NCBI RefSeq assembly: GCF_003144195.1
Contig: NW_020290010.1
Location: forward strand, 1-64,000
Length of the DNA: 64,000 nt
Direction: 5' to 3'
DNA from: Ceraceosorus guamensis
Taxonomy: Eukaryota; Basidiomycota; Exobasidiomycetes; Ceraceosorales; Ceraceosoraceae
Part shown: positions 9,424 to 21,200 of the stretch, piece by piece
How positions within the stretch are numbered: position 1 is the stretch's first letter
Layout: each line of letters starts with the position of its first letter
The notes under the pieces: model-generated
What the model saw: only the letters and a program-made list of their open reading frames with translations
Databases searched by the model: none
What the model was told of the DNA's origin: nothing
Program-made: the position numbers and the translations under genes

Positions 9424-11806
9424 TTACAACTCGTCCTGCTTTCGAGCTGGACCGGATCTCGGTCCGAATGCGGCGTAGGGGGTCACCACGACATCCTTGA
9501 CAGCCAAGACCCTCTGCCAGGCGTTTGCCAACCAAGCGACGCACAAAGCCCAGGATGCTTCGCATGCCTGCAGCGCTTTTTCGAACACGCTGAAGCCATC
9601 CCGCTGAATGTCGGCTTTGGTGTGATTGCCGGTAGCGGTCCAGCTCGAGCGAGGTGCCCGCGCGAATTGCGGCACTTCTGATCCGAAGCTCGAAGATGGG
9701 GCAGCGGAGGGCTCCTGAGGGACGTTGCTGTGCCCAGTGCTGAGACCTTGGACTTGCTCCGCAGGCGATTGGGCCTTTGAAGCTTGCTGGACCGAGTCGG
9801 CGCTCTTGTCCGCTGAAAGTTGGTCCTGATACATGTCTCTGAATGTCGCTACAGCTCGCAGCTGCAAGCAGTGGCAAGTGCGTCAGCCAAAGCGCCGCTA
9901 AGCATCCGCACCCCACCACTCACGCTCTCTGCGAAGCGATGTACAGTGTTGATCAGCGCGACGAGTTCGCTCCTGGCCAAAAGCTCGGGATTGCGTGCGG
10001 GACTGCATGCAAATGTTAGCAAAAGACGCGGCTCAGACACTGTGGGCACTGCGCATCCCTACTTACTCGAAATCGCTGCGGTCGTGGCCAAACAAGATTT
10101 TTAATGCGGTGCCAATGCCATTGACCTGCAATTTTCCCCACAATCTGCACTTGTCGCAGCCCACGCAATCCATGATTCTCGACACATTCCTGAACCTCTC
10201 CTTGAACTCCACTTTGAGATTTTTGGCATCCGGTCCCGCAAACATTGTTCCCTCGTCAAAGCTCGGCGGACATGATCTGGCTTGCAAGACAAGGCTGGAC
10301 AGGAGTGTGCGCGTTTCGAGCTCGGCGATCGCGTCTCCCGGCCGCAGCACAAAGGCGTCGACGTAATCGCCTGCTCTGGCCAGAGCGCGGAGCAGCAGGA
10401 CGTAGTTAAAGTATACGTTCTGCAGCCGTTCGGGATGTTGAGCGATGCGAGTGACGAAGCATTCCAGATTGGGTCCCCACTGCTTGTTGTCCAGCAAGTA
10501 GTCGTGGCACAGGTGAATGTTGATGCTGGCGTGCAGACCACTGATGATGCGATAGAAGACTCTCTTTTCTAGACACTGCTCTGACGCTCCTGCATCTGGT
10601 GGAGAGGCCAAGTTGCTCATCAAATTGGGCAGCCCTGCAGGCGAGCTGAGCTGACTCTTGCTCACGTAGCCCAACGATGACGAGGGCAACAAGGCGGCTC
10701 CTGCCCCTGGGGCGCCAAAGCAATTCTCTTCGTAGATGGAGCGCCAAACGCGCTGCGCCGACTTTCCCGCATAGCCCGTAAATCTTTCGGGATTTTTGAC
10801 GAGATCTACCCAAGATGCTTCAGGAGATTCTTCCTCGTCTTCCCAGTGACAAAAGTCCGTCTCGCGGCAAGAGCAGCTGGATCCACTGAGGGAGTCATCC
10901 TCGCCCTGCACCGCGGGTGGAAAGACCTCGGCGTGATCGGCAGTGGAGAGTGAGGACAGGTGAGACACTCTATACTGGTCTGGTACTTCGTCCTGAGGAG
11001 TGAGGTAGCTCATCAGCGATTGAGTGCGCGCTGTGTCAAGGGAAAGAGCAGCGTGCATGTATGGCCCCTGGAGCGACACTCACCTCTTCCGCCTTCTCTA
11101 CTGCGCAAGCTCTGTTCATGCACAGACCATTCTCGTACCAGAATGGGCAGTCTTTGAACAGATCCACCTTGTAATACCTAAAGTACCTCGTCTCCACCAA
11201 GCCTTGCAACGTCTGAAAGAATTTGGCAGTGTTCATCCGTCGCTCCACCGTCTCGTAGTCGCAGCACGCATCCTCGATCTGCCCCGTCGGTCTGCAGATC
11301 TCGTCCTCTGCTGCGATAGACTTGCCGCTCGTCTTGCCGGATGAACCGGGATGCTGCACCTTGAGCATGCCTCCGCTCGGCCCGGCTAGAACGTCGTGCA
11401 ACAGACCACCAGGCTGACCGCGATACGCTGGAGAGTTGAAGAGTAGTGCCGCCGCTTTTGCGTTGCGCGAGTCTGACCGCCAGCCTCGCTCCTGCCGCTG
11501 CTGCTGCCGGATAGCTTGTGCGGCTGTATGCTCATCCTCTGCAGCCCATGCCCGACTTGCTATGCGCAAGAGCAGCAGCAAACACAGCACCACCAGCAAG
11601 GGAGTCTTGGATCCCGATGGAGTCTGAAAGGCTTGCAGCGGGCCTAGACCATTCCTCTTGCGCTGCTGCGTAGGATGGCCCACTTGGCGCTTGTATGCGG
11701 ACGCCGTAGTGGCCGAGTTGGGGCTCGCCTCTGTACCAGCACTATCGGTGGCGGCCGCCGCTGCCGCTGCCGCCGAACGTCGACGCTGGGAAGGTGTTGG
11801 CCGCAT
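9424..11806 (-). CDS. ERO1: ER oxidoreductin 1 (thiol oxidase)
   Basis: Four exons: 11806-11084, 10992-10067, 10002-9924 and 9861-9424, giving 721 residues. ERO1 is an FAD-dependent thiol oxidase that reoxidises protein disulfide isomerase in the ER lumen. A hydrophobic segment (TPLLVVLCLLLLLRIA) near residue 70 acts as signal anchor or signal peptide. The shuttle cysteine pair appears in ENGLCMNRACAV, and the active-site CVGCDKC (CxxCxxC) is followed by RLWGKLQ. The FAD-binding core WVDLVKNPERFTGYAG and the helix LEKRVFYRIISGLHASI are also clear. Exon 2 starts at DEVPDQYR, which restores phase and a conserved stretch. The C-terminal ~130 residues after the conserved RSELVALIN helix are low in conservation and may aid retention. 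It faces CENP-C divergently across 1.3 kb. Confidence 0.94.
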
Positions 11807-13135
11807 TGTGGGGGACGTTTGATCGCGGCCGTGGAGGGGGGATGAGCGCCTTTTACTACTAGGCTGACTCTAATCCACTGAGGGGCAAGTGAGGTGGCTG
11901 AGCGCTTGTGACCATCTACCCGAGCCGGATACGTGGGGGGGGAGGAGGAGCCCACAGAAGCCGAAGCACACCAAATCGAGACTAGCTGATGTAAATGGAG
12001 ATGTGCGTTGTTGATGAGGTGAATGTTGAGCTAATAGGAGCGCGGCGGCGAAAGTGGTGGAGTAGTGGAGCAGTCGCTTGTGTGGGTGATGATGCTCAGC
12101 AGGAACTATGAGTCGTGGATGACCTGCATGCGTGCGTGCGTGAATGCGTGCGTGCGTGGCATGCCCGCGATGCCTCATGCCCGCATGCTGATGCTGATGA
12201 TGTCTTCTTGACCTCCCATCACAGCACTCACGACTTCTCCTACACCTATATCTATAGCTGCAGCGCGTTGTGGTCGCGCGGCTCACTTCAAGACTCATCG
12301 CTTAATTGCTTGATTGATTGACACTTGTGCCTCTTACAATCAAATCAAATGACTTGCAACTCACGACTCTATATCCGCGATTTGACGTGCGCACCTGATC
12401 GGTGGCCCGGCGCCATACTCGTGACTCGCCTTGCACGGTCGAGCCAAAACGCCGCGGACGTCGGCTTCGTAACTCCGTCATTCGAGATTGACGATTCGTG
12501 ATTGTGATTGCTGCATGCAGCAGCTATATATTCGTGATGATTTAGGCGCGCTGCCTTGCTTCCACGCGTACGTCGCGGTATGGGCGCGTGCGCGTTGTGG
12601 CACGCATATTCAGCGCGCGCAATTTGAATCAAATGCACATGCATGCATGCAGGCGCTACTTCTCTTGGTCTGATCACGTGACCCGCTTTGGTCGTTCTTT
12701 ATATACCTGTATACCTGCTGATCTTGGATGTCTCATGGCGGCGGACACACGCGTTCGCCTGCTGCACGCACGCAGCGCGCGACGCGTTGCTTGCTCCATG
12801 CTATGCTGCTGCAGCTGCTGCTTTGCGCTCGCATCCCCAAAGACGCAAAGAAGACGCGTGGATCGGGGTGAGTGCGCGTTTGCGATCGCGCCTGCGATCG
12901 AGTCGCCATTTCGCTCAGACAACTCACATTCACATTCACATTCACATTCACATTCACATTCACATTCACATTCACATTCACATTCACAGGCGACCGAAAA
13001 GGTCCTCGAGCTCGTACTGGGCAGCGCGCGCTCGCACCCCGTCCGAGCGCATACGTGCACAGCCGATCTCGACACGGACACCACGCACCACACCACACCA
13101 CACCACAGCACACCACAGCACGACGGATCAGCAAG
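11807..13135. other. Divergent ERO1/CENP-C promoter region
   Basis: 1.3 kb between two divergent starts. It holds TGCG-type tetramer repeats (about 12126-12160), an ATTCGTGATT motif cluster near 12481-12510, a TATA-like stretch near 12698-12710, the (TTCACA)n array at about 12924-12988 and CACCA repeats just before the CENP-C start. Long antisense frames through the TTCACA array are repeat artefacts. Confidence 0.6.
12924..12988. repeat. (TTCACA)n hexamer array upstream of CENP-C
   Basis: Ten or so perfect TTCACA hexamers ending about 150 nt upstream of the CENP-C start codon. A shorter array of the same hexamer lies upstream of the importin gene (about 51026-51057). Confidence 0.9.
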
Positions 13136-15323
13136 ATGCCAGCACGCGGGGCACGCATGTTTCACGAGGCAGGGGTGGGATCTCGCACGGGCATGAGGGC
13201 GCCCTCCATGGGAGGAGCAGCAGGAGTCGATGACTTGTCGGCGTACTTGGCAGCAGGTCAACGAGCCCTGGACGAGGATGATGAGGATGATGAGGATGAT
13301 GATGCCGAGGACTGGGCGCAGAGCGGCGAGGAGAGCTTGCAGGAGGAGAGCGAGAATGAGACCAGAACATCACTACGAAAGAGGAAAAGAGGCGATCGCG
13401 CAGCGGCAAGCAGCAGCAGCAGAATGGACATCGAACAGAGTGAGTGCAAGCGATAGAGAAGCGCATACATGCGTGTGCCTGAAGCTGTGCCAGCTCACAT
13501 AGCACTCCCACACGTACACGCTGTGCCCTCCCAATCCCACCGCAGGCTCGCCTCCATCACCGCGGAGAGCGATTCGCAGAACCAGCGCATACACTCGACC
13601 TGCCGACGAAGACTCCGACGCAGGATCCGTGGTCGATCATGAAGACGACTTGGGCCCTTCGCGCAGGCGCGTCACGAGATTGCCAGACGAAGACTACGAT
13701 GTTGAAGTGGATTTCGGCACCGGCAACTCTTTTGATCTGAGCGGCAATGGTCCGCGCGATATGGACGATGTCTATTCGGACGAGGAGGATCTGCTCCAGC
13801 AACCAAGGGCTGCCGCTGGCTCGAGCAAGAGCAGGGACGATGGCAAAAAGACGTCTGCGCCTACTGCAGGATTGGCAGCGAGAAGGAAGGCTGCGGCGGC
13901 TCGATCTGCCCGTTTGGAAGATTATAGCCAGGACGAAGAGGATGATGTGCGAGCTATGCTCAATGGCGCTGCTGACAATGACGCTCTGATGCCTTCACCT
14001 TCGCCTCCGCTCACGCGAGCTCCTGCAAAATCGAAGGCAGCAGCAAAGAAAATTGCAGCGTCAGCGGCTGCTCCTTCCAAGAAACGCGGTCGCCCTCCAA
14101 AGCAACCCTCCGCCTCGCAAAGTGCCCCAAAACGAGCAATTGCGAAGAGCAAAGCGGCTAGCACGGACGTTTCGCAACAGCAGCAGCGCGTGGTGGAACA
14201 AGTGTCTGCAGGCGATCGCGAGCGTTCTGCCTCGGTCGAAGGGGGCTTGCGACGGAGCGGAAGGTATAGATACGCGCCACTGGAGCACTGGCGAGGGGAG
14301 ACGGTGCGCTATGGTCGACCCAGCTTGCCCGCAGTTCAGGAAGAGGAGAGCGAGGAGGAAGAGGGTGCAAGACGCGTGGCAAGAGGAGCTGCGGTTCCTG
14401 TACTCAAAGAGATCATCCGCGTGCCTAGAGCTCAAGGAGAGGGCACATTCAGCGGCATGAGAAAAAAGAGGGTGGTGAAAAGGGCCAGAAAGCCGATAGG
14501 CAATGGCGCAACCAGGACGCCGAGCGTGACAAAGAATGAAGAGGGGGTCGAGGTGATTACGGAGTACGCTGGCCCGGCCGCAGATGAGCCTACGCAGAAC
14601 TTTGAGGATGGGTGGGACGACGAGACACCGCCCAATGCGCTCGTATGGGACGCAGCTGCTGGGATGGAAGTGGAAAGACGTGAGTTGCGTGCGCGCGCGG
14701 GTGCAATGCGCGCCGCAGACCGCTTGCACTGACACTTGATGCGCGCGCACCATCAGGCGTCGTCTGCACACGCAAGCAAGTCAGGCCACGTCCCGCAGCC
14801 AACGCCTCCTTTGGTTTCGAAAAGATTTTCACGCTCGAGGATCACATGGCTTCTGGCATGCTAGAGATCGAGATCGGGGGCGACAAGCCGTACAAACCCT
14901 CAAAGGACAACAATTACGTCTTTGTGGTCCTCGAGGGCGCTGTAGATGTGACGATACATCGCACGGATTTCAGACTGGCGCCGGGTGGTATTTTTATGGT
15001 TCCAAAGGGTGAGTCCTTCATCTCCGGTGCATGTCGTCCTTCAACAGCCACGCTGAAACTCGGCCTTCGATGCAACAGACAACTCGTACAGCATCCGAAA
15101 CATCTGTCATCGGCCTGTACGAGTGTTTTTTGCTCAAGCCCGCAAGCCTGTGGATCCCAACGCCTCCAACCTCTACACTCAGGCTGCGACTGGAGGCGAA
15201 CAATCTTTTGGCAACATGACGTATTCCCAACCTCCACTTCAAGATGCACATCTATACACTTCAGATCCCTTCCTGGCCCCATCCTCCTCTCGCGACACCT
15301 CCAGCAGATACGCGAGAAGGTGA
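13136..15323 (+). CDS. MIF2: Inner kinetochore protein CENP-C (Mif2) with C-terminal cupin
   Basis: Four exons: 13136-13439, 13546-14679, 14757-15008 and 15079-15323, giving 644 residues. CENP-C links CENP-A nucleosomes to the outer kinetochore. The CENP-C signature is visible as GGLRRSGRYRYAPLEHW (residue ~335), the motif that contacts CENP-A and the H2A/H2B acidic patch. The C-terminus (residues ~505-615) is the Mif2 cupin dimerisation domain: NYVFVVLEGAVDVTIHR, GGIFMVPK, then NSYSIRN and VRVFFAQARKP in the last exon. The rest is disordered, acidic and Lys/Ser-rich, with AT-hook-like KKRGRPPK near residue 280. All introns are short with GTGAGT donors. The gene ends 109 nt from the convergent DPL1 stop. 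Confidence 0.94.
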
Positions 15324-15432
15324 GGGGCAAATGCAGAACAAATGTAAAGTATGACGCAAGACATTACAATTGCAACAATTACCAGCGAGCGGGACAGGTC
15401 GCCACCTTCGAGCGCTCTTGATTCCTGATTGA

Positions 15433-17506
15433 TCACCTTAGCTTGTACAGCGTGTCGATGAATCTGGACGCCATTTCAGTCACCAGTCCAGGTCCAATGG
15501 CGCTACTGGCGCCAAGTCCGTAGAGAACGGCCATGGAGCCAGGCTGTGCTGATCGCGTTCTCGCTTCCTTTACGGATGCCTTGAGGTCGCTGATAAAGTC
15601 ATCAACTACGGGAACCGTCAGACGCGTGCAGGCAATGTGCACAGCGGGTGGGTCCGTCGCCAAACCATTGAGATGCCATCTGATCGCGACACGATCCGAT
15701 GACCTCGACTGCGTCAGCAGGGCAGCGCATCCAAGCCACGAACCAGCGCCAGACACTCACCCCTTTTTGCTCATATTGTCTCCCACTTCGTAGATGTTGA
15801 CTTTACCCGCGCTGGCAAACGCAACCACCGAGACGATCGGGTTGCCCATGACCACCAGCTGCGGAATCTCGTCCCGGATAGCTTGCTCTATGCGGCGTGC
15901 GGCACCGACGATGGAGGCGCACGAAGCAGTGTAACCGTCGTCGCCCATGGTCATCAGCGCTGCCCAAGTGCCTGCGATCAGCGCACCAGGTCTCGAGCCG
16001 GCTATGGAAGGAGAAGCATATACTCCGCCTTGAATGGCAAGGGGTTGGATTTGACGCGATCAGCGAGGCCAACGTGCGCCGCGCCCGTCGAGTTGCTCAC
16101 CTGTCCAATCGGGCTGCACGTAGTATTGAAAGCGACGCAGCTCGCTTGTACGGTACATGATGACCGACGAGCCCTGGCAACGCAAAGCACCGCTCAGCTC
16201 CTCGTCACCAGATCACGCGCATGCTGCTCTTTCTCACCTTTGGTGCAAAGCCGTACTTGTGAGTGTCGCACGAGATCGACGTGACGCCATCGACGCGAAA
16301 GTCGAAGGGTTGAGATGGAAGACCGGCAGGCTCAAGGTAAGGGACAAGGAAGCTGCCCAGGCAACAGTCGACATGGCACAGGATACTGGAGCGCCTAGCA
16401 AGAGCAGCCAAACCAGGAATGTCGTCGATGATACCTTCTCCAAAGCTGGGCGCGCTTCCGACGAGCAAGACGGTGTTGCCGTTGATGGCCCTCTTTACCT
16501 GCTCAAGCTTGATCTGGCGCGTCACCCTGTCCACCTCTACGGTGACAATCTTGATCTTGAAATAAGCGGCCGCTTTGTGGAAAGCTGCGTGAGCTGATGA
16601 GGAGACGATGATCTCTGGCCTCGTAATGTGCTTCTTGACTCGACCCCAATCGCGAGCTGCCTTGACTGCCATGATGATCGATTCTGTGCCTCCGCTCGTC
16701 GTGGTACCGGCACCGCTAGCTGGCGCGTTGAAGAGCCTCAGCACCATCGACACCACCTCTGCCTCCATTCGTCTTACGCCAGGAAAGACGTCTGGGTGCA
16801 GCTGCGAGCAAGACGTGCGCGATCGCAGACTCACGGGTGAGCAAAGTGGGGACCACACGCGTGGCTGCATACATGCGGCTGCGTGCCGTGCTACACTCAC
16901 CGGATTCGTCAGAACAAATTTGGAAATGGCGGTGGAGATGACTTCGCTCATCTCGTCACCGCCATGGTACACGGCACCGCTGATCTTGCCTCCCTTCCAC
17001 ACACGCTGTCCATCTGCTCGCTCGGTGCCCCTGTGTCCTTCATCGCCATGCTGCGAAGGGGCCAGCTCCAAGTTCTGCAGCTCTTCGAGCGCCTGAAGCA
17101 ACCACTCTCTGCTCTTTCCACGCGTCGGCAGCGACTCGTTGGTGTCTGTGACATTGAGACCCGCGGGAGGTTTGGCGATGAGCTTGTCCTCGATGCCCTT
17201 GGTGGCGCTGTCCAGCTCCCTGTTCACCCTGCGCTTCAATGCGGGGATCTTGAGCGTGAGGCTCAAGAGCAAGCGCGAAATGGAAGTGTACAGCTGATAG
17301 ATGGTAGGCGTCACACCGTACGCTCGAAGATGACGCCATGCACGCAGCAGGTAGGTGTGTACGACGTAGAGAAAGACGGCGTGACGCAGAGTGTTGATGG
17401 TCAGACCTTGAGATATGAGCTCTGGCAGGATGGAGCTCCTTCCCGGCGACACGCTCCCTGGCGCGCCTCCTGCTGCAGCGCTCGTCGGCTCTCTTGCTCC
17501 AGCCAT
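15433..17506 (-). CDS. DPL1: Sphingosine-1-phosphate lyase
   Basis: Five exons: 17506-16901, 16801-16238, 16173-16101, 16028-15761 and 15679-15433, giving 585 residues. The enzyme is PLP-dependent and cleaves phosphorylated long-chain bases to a fatty aldehyde and phosphoethanolamine at the ER. Evidence includes an N-terminal membrane segment (HAVFLYVVHTYLLRAW), GAVYHGGDEMSEVI, HPDVFPGVRRMEAEVV, TSGGTESIIMA and the PLP lysine in SCDTHKYGFAPK (Lys ~384). C-terminal conserved blocks such as YYVQPDWTGGVYASPSIAGS follow. The first intron (16900-16802) is 99 nt, in frame and without stops, so an unspliced reading frame looks continuous; removing it restores FVLTNPLHPDVFPG. An in-frame upstream Met at 17656 would add 50 residues. 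I prefer 17506, which gives a short luminal end before the membrane helix. Confidence 0.93.
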
Positions 17507-18143
17507 GTTTGTCCAGTCCAGTCCAGGCCTACGAGATATTGCGACCTTGCACGCAGAGCTCGAGCGATGCTGGAGTCCGAGTCCGAGTCCGAAGTTGCAG
17601 TCGTTGTCGCTCGAGATGGAAGCAGCTGTGCTATAAGCTCTCATCAGCACGCGCAAGAGCTCTCGGATCGCGGTCCGGCCTCCGAGCCGGCGAGGCGCAT
17701 CCTCGCAGGCAACGGCTTAGCGATCGACCCCCCGCACGCCCGCAGGCGAAACGCAGCAGCGATCCGCTCGGAGAAATGGCCCCGCAGAGCTTCAAGAGGT
17801 GCATGACGATCACGTGTCTCGATTTCTGCGGGCTAGCTGGCTCAGGACATGCCAAACGGCCCATTCCATTTTTGATTGTGATTCAAGGTCCAAAATTTGG
17901 ACTCGTGACTGCTGCTGCAAGCTGGCCCCGCCTGGCCTGTTTGAGAGTAGCGCCCTCCTCGTAAGCAGCGATTTTAGAAGTCAAATCATATCTAGCTATG
18001 GTCCTTTCCACACGTGAAAATCAGACAGATGGGTTGTTCAGCAAGCAGACTCAAAAGTCCACTCGATATGAACCTTGGCCATCCCATAACGAATCGCACG
18101 AGCGAGACAAGCGGTCGCGGGTCTGAAAAGAGCTCTGTCTCAC

Positions 18144-18225
<82 letters not shown>

Positions 18226-18250
18226 GTAGTGAATTACTGCGAACATAAGA
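17507..18250. other. DPL1 promoter / kinase 3' flank with CT microsatellite
   Basis: About 740 nt. It carries a (CT)n array at about 18139-18222 and a TTTGATTGTGATTC motif near 17870. There is no independent gene; the open frames are antisense or repeat-driven. Confidence 0.55.
18139..18222. repeat. (CT)n microsatellite
   Basis: About 40 CT dinucleotide units, the longest simple repeat in this window. It lies just downstream of the kinase stop (18251 on the minus strand). Confidence 0.95.
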
Positions 18251-21200
18251 TTACAATGACCTCTCGACGTCCAAAATGGCCTCCTCGGCTCGCTCCAGAG
18301 CAATCTGGATCCACGCCAACTGCGTGCGCATCGCTTCGCAGTCTCGATCTCGATCTCCATCGGCGGCCGATGCAGCGCCGCACAGACACAGACGCTCCGA
18401 CCATGCCCTCAGCCATTCTGTGAGCGGGCGCGTCAAAGCAGTCTCAACTGCTGATAAGCTGTCAGCATTGTGGATGCCAGTCTGCGAAGGGCGGCAGGTG
18501 CGAAATCGCTAGTGTGTAAGCAGTCGCTTTAATCGGAGAGGGGGGAAAGAGACGATCCCCGCCGCCACTCACCTCATTCTCGCGATCTCGCTTGAGCAAA
18601 AAATAGAGCAAGTTGCAACATTCGCCCATCCAAGCTCCTTGCTCCTCCAACCAAGAGCGCAGCAGAGCATGTGCTTGCTCTACTTGATCTGCTGCAGGAT
18701 GGGCGCTTGGCTCGCAGTCGGGCGCACCGGACGGCATGACGAAAACCACCCGTCGCAAACGCTCCAGAAGCTGCACGCCCTTGACATCCTTGCGCTTGCC
18801 GAGCTTTTCGCCGAGCATTTCGCGCAGCAGAGTCAGGCAGGCCATTCGAAGCTGCGGAAAGGGCGAATCTGTCAAGCTGTCCAGAAGCACGTCCATAGCC
18901 AGCTCGATAGGCGCGTGCATGGACAAGAGATCGTAGAACAAGCGCAGGCTGACATGTCGCGACATTGGTCGAGAGCAGAGTGAAGCGTGCGTCGACAAGC
19001 TCTGCGAGAGCACGTACACAGTTTCAGTTTGGAGATGCTTTGATTGGAGCGCTTCGAAGCACCACATGAGCCAGAGCTGAGCAGAATCAGCCAGCAGCTC
19101 GCCGCTGCTTGGCGGGCCTGTGCCAGATGAGCTCAGAGACGTGGGAGGTCCTGCGCCAAAGCATGCATGCAGCATGGGCATCGCATCGGAGATGGAGCGT
19201 TCGGCTTCGTCAGGCGACCATGCGGGGATAGAGCTGAGCTTGCGCGCGCGCAGCTGGACCAGCAGCATGAAGGAGCCCACGCTCATAGTCGCATTGCGCT
19301 GAAGCATGCCATCGTCCTCCTTTGCCGATGGACTCGGGGCCTCCCGCTTGAACGCTAGATTCTGCAGCTCGAGATGTAGAGCGGTGGTTGTGCCGCGCAA
19401 CGCTTGCCACACCTCGTCATTGGAAGTTGCGCCCCGTGTGGCCGAGCGGCCGGGCGATGTAACCGCTTCGGGAGCGGACGCGCCAGACGAGAGCGTGAAA
19501 CGTGGATGCCTCTTTCGAAAGTGGAGCTCTGCAGCAGCGTAGCAGCGCTCCGCATCGTCAGGATCCACTTGCTTCGGAAGGCTCGCAGCGCAAGCCAAAA
19601 AGACGCCGAAAAGCATCTCCAGAATTTCGCCGCTCGGCCCTGACGTCTGAGAGGCTCCCGCGCTCTGAGCCTCCCAATCAGTGATGGCCTTGACGAGATG
19701 GCAGACTGCCAGCATGATCGAGGCGGAGCAAGCCGAGCGACTGATGCGTGAGTCAGCTGCGCTATCCTCATCTGGCGCATTCGCCAAGCAGCTGCTGACA
19801 GACCTCGGGAGAAGATGCACTAGCGGCTGGATGAAACTGAGCGGCTTTTTTGTCCGTATGCGAGGCACAATCACCGCGAGCAGAGCAATGATGCCGCAAC
19901 TCTCCATAGCGGCACAACATGGCCTGTGCGGCTCCTTGGCTCGTGCAAAATCGGGCACTTCGACTCCCCATTGGTTTTCTTGGTTTGCCGACTCGGAGGC
20001 TTCGCGCATGGAAGCGTCGCTGCCTTGAGGATCTGACAACGAGCTCAGCATCTCCAAACGCTCTTGTGCAGCCATGAACAGCTCGCGCGGGCTTGCATGC
20101 CGAGCGACGATCTGCAAGGCGGCTGTAGCGAGACCGCTGAGAGCAACTTCCTGAGCGACGGCGGCTGGCACCGCTGGCAAGCCCTCCAGTTCCCGATCGC
20201 ATATGCCCATGGCTGGCGATACCGTACTAAAGAGGGTGAACGTTTCTGGCGAGATGATGTCCTCTAGTGCAGGTGCACCCTCTCGCTCCGCGTGGGCGAG
20301 GTGCTTGTTGAGGCCCTGCAGAAGAGTCCTGGCTTGCTCGTACGCCTCTGCAGCGCCCTTGGCTGAAGCTGATGACGAAGTGTCGCTCGAACTTCGCGAA
20401 GTCGGTTGGCGGGGAGACTGGAGCGGTGAGGGCTCTTGCGAGGATACGGCACTCTCCGGGACCTTGTCCGCGGCTGGCAGCTTGGAAGGACCGACCAGAG
20501 AGTCTAGAGCGGCAGACAAGCCGACCAGAGCTTGTCTCAAACCATCGCTTGCCGACGGCGACTCCTCCTTGAGTGGCACGGTAGAGAGCTGACTAGGTGC
20601 ACGGGACCCACGTGAAGCATCGTTATTGTCCCTTCCCCGTCGCCCTCTTGTCTCTTGCTCGTCTTCGCGCGACGGAAATGGAAAACCGACACTGGCGCGA
20701 TGCGCGCGATCGCGAGACGTATTTCTAGGTGTTTGCAACCCAAAAGCTTCGTTCGGTGTGCGCAGAGTGGAGGCGACAGACAGGCTGGACGTTGACCTGT
20801 GCGGATGTTTCCGACGACTCTGCTGATCTCCCTTTTGCGGCGTCACGGGCTCATCATCCTCCCGGAGTGGATCCTCATCCGAACCTTCGGTAGTGCCGCC
20901 AACGCTCAGTGCACTGCGGACCGCTTCGAGAGCTCGCTCGTCGGTGACCTGCACAAGGACCTTTGCCTTGCGAGCACGCGGAGCGCGACTCTGCTTCCGA
21001 GTGCGCGAAGGGGCGCGAGAAGACGAGGGAGACCTCGGCTGCCCCGTGCCTGCACTCCGTTTGAGCTGCTCAATCGTCTCGACGGTCAACTGGAGACTCT
21101 CGCCAGTGATAGAGTCTCTGGTGGGGACGTGCGATGAGGAATGGGAGCTCAGAGGGCGGCTTCGAGGCTTTCTTGTTCTACCCTCTTCGCTTGTGTCGGG

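Noticed and set aside
12674-13261. Long frames on both strands across the TTCACA array and the CENP-C start
   Set aside because: They are created by the hexamer array, which is open in several frames, and the plus-strand copies overlap the real CENP-C first exon out of frame.
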